From Flammula alnicola (Eukaryota; Basidiomycota; Agaricomycetes; Agaricales; Strophariaceae): DNA of 64,000 nt. A program made the translations under genes and the position numbers. This document shows, in pieces, positions 60,949 through 64,000 of the stretch. The stretch spans positions 124,001 to 188,000 of the forward strand of contig JADNRV010000074.1 in assembly GCA_015499995.1 (NCBI GenBank). Reading direction: 5' to 3'. Position 1 is the first letter of the stretch. Every line of letters begins with the position of its first letter. The notes below the pieces were generated by a model, which worked only from the letters and a program-made list of their open reading frames with translations, ran no database searches and had not been told where the DNA came from.

Positions 60949-63020
60949 AAGAACCAGAAGGACGTGCGAATATGCTTCCATTTACAATCCCAACTCATAC
61001 CCATTAACGAAGATATATACCACATACTTAGGAGTACACTATGTTCATATATTTAACCTCACCTCACGAAATATAGCCGTATTAGTTAGAGATGGACTCG
61101 TGCTCAAACCTCAACCATAAAATTGAATTCTCAAGAAAGATTCGACCACTCGCTGGGCTTCGAAATTATGAAATAACGTACCTGATGGAATTTGCATCAT
61201 TGACTTCGAGAAAGCACCCGGCGGGCACGCAGCTGCTCAGCCTCCTCTTGTCGCGATTTGGGTACAGCTGCATGCGCCGGCAACCTTCTGATTCAATACA
61301 ATAGTTTAGGAAGATTTATATTTGACGAGTGTAATTGAAGCCATTGGAATTGGATCCAAAAAGCGTCCGCTCCCGACGGCAATCTGAGACTCAAGTCCAC
61401 CCACAAACATGTTCTCTACGACCTAGATGACTTGATGATGGTACGACCTCGGAAAGGTCCAAAGTTCCGTGGGGGTTAACATCAAGTCGAAGGTAGTCTT
61501 CTGACATATGTGGATATCGGTGCTGTAGCTTCTCACTTGCATTGTCGTTGGTTCCGAGTCATGGTACCCAGTGGGAGAAGAAGCGCCCGCCAAGATAAGA
61601 TTGACAGAAAACGTGTAAACCGCATTGTCTTCCGTTCACAATTCATCCTTTGCCCACTTGGGAAATCCGACATGGGCGAGCTTGAGAGTTTTGGAAAATG
61701 AATTGCTGGCGTGCTTGACGTGGATTCCTAAATAGGATAGAAAGTGCTTCTCCCGTCAATATTTCAATGTGGCTTGCCTGCCCCAAGGCTGCGCATGGGT
61801 GGGGAAGTGTCCAGGAAGGACGCCATGCGAAGATTGAACGGACATTGCCCATCCCACTTTCTTTATGAAAACATGTCGAGAAGCATGATGATGGACCTGG
61901 TGTGTTCATTTGAATCAGTGGCGTTCATGCATGTAGGCCACACTTCAGGCTTCAAGCATCTCGGGTAACATTCCAAAAGCAAACTTCTGGCGCACGACAG
62001 AGAATGTGAGCATGCGGCGAGTCAAGGGATATACACGAAAAAACATACGGCAGATACGAGCACCTATATGATTGGGGGTGTAACGTATGGGCTTTAGATG
62101 GATCAGAAGTCCTATATATCTGGCGGAGAAGTTCTTCTGGGAAGGCGGGACACATGAGAATCGATTGCACAAAGAGATTGTGCATAGCACGGAATACCTT
62201 CATCGAAGCTAGAATTGACGCGCTTAAACATATGTCGAATGAAATAAGCCATGATGCATGATGCCGAACACCTTCCTTTGCTATTTTTCACCAACGTTAA
62301 AAAAAGACACATCTAGGGTTCCTTGATCAGCGGTGAGAATAGTCTCAACCCGCTAAGAAGCGCAAAAGCTTGAGAGATTTGGCTTTTAAAGGAAGAACAG
62401 TTCCGTCAGGCAACGTGTTTTGCGTGCGGTACTGACGCTTTTTCGTCCTGTCCAGTAGCCCCGACCGTATTCTTGCATAAACGAGTTGACGCAGGGTGGA
62501 CGGACCATGTGTGAGCTGGTTTGATATGCGTGACGGCCGAAAATATGTTTGGAGAGTAAGTTGGCTTGGGTCGTTCGAATGAAGGTCTTCCACCGTCTTG
62601 TGTCTACATGCACCATTGAGGAAGCCTATGGACCATGTCTCAAGCAGAGAGTAACTTGCTGTGAAATCAGTCCGCAGAGCTCGTGTGGACGTGGAGGAAC
62701 AGGGTAGATTTGAAGGAGACATTTTTGAACGCGTCGAGAGGTTGGTTGTTTCTGGTATGAGGCTAAACGTCCAATACGTTGGGAGAGGATAAAGATGGTA
62801 TAGTATAATGAGAATGCACCCAGTGGGGCGGTACTTTTGATACAAACACGGAATGAGCAATAAATCCAAATACCAAGATGCAGCTACCGAATCATGCTCC
62901 CCGACATAAGTTAAGCTTCTCCACATCCTGGTACCGACAACAGCAGAGCACCTACGTGCCCTGAGCCATGTTTCACACGTAACGACTCCAATATAAGCGA
63001 CGAGAGAAAGTCGGTATGGT
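60949..63020. other. Long region without a supported gene
   Basis: Short frames exist on both strands; one minus-strand peptide near 61952-62203 contains CPAFPEELLRQIYRTSDPSK, faintly like the start of an F-box, but no exon chain follows. Part of the region near 62345-63020 is probably the 3' UTR of the Sec61-beta gene. Confidence 0.35.
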
Positions 63021-63481
63021 TTATTTCGTGAATGCACGAATGACCTTCGCGGAGATGTGCAGGAAGAAGATGGATCCAATGAAGGACAAGGAGAGGACAA
63101 GAACGATGAAAGGGTCTCTGTAGATGCATGAATAAATGTCAGTAATTGTCTGGGAACGATGATGTGCCACGTACACTCGGAGTCCTGGCGAGTCGTCTGT
63201 GTAGAGTTTCAGCATGGTGTTCGATGAGCCGCCTGCACCTGCAGCGCGAGACGAGTTTGGCCGTGATACTTGTGAAGCACCTGCAGCACGTCGTCTAATG
63301 ATTCAAATAACTTGAGTGTGCTCTGGGCAACCAATTCTATGTCATGCGCACCGAATCTGGGCCCCAGGAGGTTTGGCGACGGCAGAAGAACCACGTCCAG
63401 CAGCAGCGCGAGGAGAATCAGAATCAGACTAGAGAGAAATTGTGAGTATTAAAGGTTGATTATTGGATGAATCCTTACCAT
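63021..63481 (-). CDS. SBH1: Sec61-beta subunit of the ER protein translocon
   Basis: Four exons: 63481-63479 (only the ATG), 63428-63352, 63294-63175 and 63117-63021, joined by introns of 50, 57 and 57 bases. The protein, about 97 residues, is SDSDSPRAAAGRGSS after the Met, then VAKPPGAQIRRRAAGASQ, SRPNSSRAAGAGGSSNTML, KLYTDDSPGLRVDPF, and the tail-anchor helix IVLVLSLSFIGSIFFLHIS ending AKVIRAFTK. The LYTDDSPGL block just before a single C-terminal membrane helix is diagnostic of Sec61-beta/Sbh1. It is a tail-anchored part of the Sec61 channel through which secreted proteins enter the ER. All joints follow GT-AG and the phase is consistent. Confidence 0.95.
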
Positions 63482-64000
63482 GGTGGGTGAAAGTTAAGAT
63501 GTGTTTTTGGAGTGCGCTGGCAAATCAGGAATACGAAAGTGCAACGTAGGACGACCGTGAGAATATTGATAACCACGTGATTGACACGTTCTGGATCGGC
63601 CCTTTGGGCAATGGTCCTGGATCTGGAAGACTGAAGTGACGGAGAAACACGACGAGAATGGTCATGATCACCTTGCACAGAATTCGGCGGAGAGGAATTA
63701 GTACCGAACTAAACAACTGTAGATTCATGTTTTTTTTTGTCTCTTGGATAGATCCAAAATCTTCACTGCAATTCAAGTCATGTTCTAACTTCTTCAAGAA
63801 GTGTTCCGAGCGTCCGAGCTTTACTTATTCTCGACCAATGACTCACAACAACAATACAAGGAACCAGCTTTATACGCCCGCTAACGATAGGAGCAGCTGG
63901 TACAGCATATGACCTGCATAGCCTGGTGGATAAGCAATCTGATAGTGTGACTATTAATTTAATATCATCGGGATCTTTACTTTACGTACCTGGCCATTGA
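63482..64000. other. 5' flank of Sec61-beta, nothing else recognised
   Basis: Presumably promoter and 5' UTR. Intron-like signals occur but no coding exon can be supported up to the window edge. Confidence 0.4.

Noticed and set aside
62345..63100. Minus-strand frame of 251 codons
   Set aside because: It overlaps the last exon of Sec61-beta in another frame and has no domain-like composition.

Overview
The window looks like nuclear DNA of a basidiomycete fungus, most likely an Agaricomycete. Protein genes are broken by many short introns (about 50-60 bases, GT-AG with a few GC-AG candidates). Several products match families typical of mushroom-forming fungi: von Willebrand A proteins, a PD-(D/E)XK-like expanded family, a D-lactonohydrolase-like SMP-30 protein and a classic Sec61-beta. 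Ty3/gypsy chromovirus-like elements and DIRS-like remnants sit between them. All identifications come from reading the sequence; no database search was possible.

Layout. 1-6861: 3'-truncated minus-strand gene for a very long acidic, Ala/Val/Glu/Pro-rich protein. 7092-20552: a nested retroelement graveyard. It holds a 5'-truncated Ty3/gypsy element on the minus strand (integrase, chromo-like domain, a post-pol ORF with an RGG tail, 3' LTR), a 7.8-kb plus-strand Ty3/gypsy element with both LTRs (10710-18507), and a DIRS-like ORF1. The truncated element and the DIRS-like ORF are each interrupted by a hAT-like MITE with an exact 8-bp target duplication. 21027-23201: secreted histidine-phosphatase-like gene. 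23287-24847: intact VWA gene. 25469-29480: mostly non-genic DNA with a third MITE, a minisatellite and broken copies of the downstream hydrolase gene. 30075-31919: carboxymuconolactone decarboxylase-like / alpha-beta hydrolase fusion. 32281-33366: multi-pass membrane protein resembling TRIC channels. 34067-37197: two damaged VWA paralogues in tandem. 37698-38380: PD-(D/E)XK-like gene. 38400-43786: poorly coding, repeat-rich DNA. 43787-45203 and 45547-47138: two convergent lactonase-type beta-propeller genes. 47635-48292: palindromic Mutator-like MITE with a 9-bp target duplication, immediately upstream of a U2 snRNA gene (about 48429-48605). 49453-51686: RING/coiled-coil protein. 52284-53630: SET/MYND-type methyltransferase. 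54761-60948: ABCC-type full ABC transporter. 63021-63481: Sec61-beta (SBH1).

Most host genes appear unrelated housekeeping or accessory loci. The strongest functional couplings are the two adjacent lactonase-type enzymes, the decarboxylase/hydrolase fusion (two successive steps of a beta-ketoadipate-like route in one chain) and the local family of three VWA genes. The most informative oddities are: nested TIR elements whose removal restores reading frames; an LTR pair that differs strongly in U3 but hardly at all in R-U5 and lacks a target duplication; extra nucleic-acid-binding ORFs downstream of pol in both gypsy families; a 4-base microexon and a 3-base first exon; and repeated single-base deletions, mostly at short homopolymers, in the ABC transporter and one VWA gene, which raise the question of assembly error versus gene decay.
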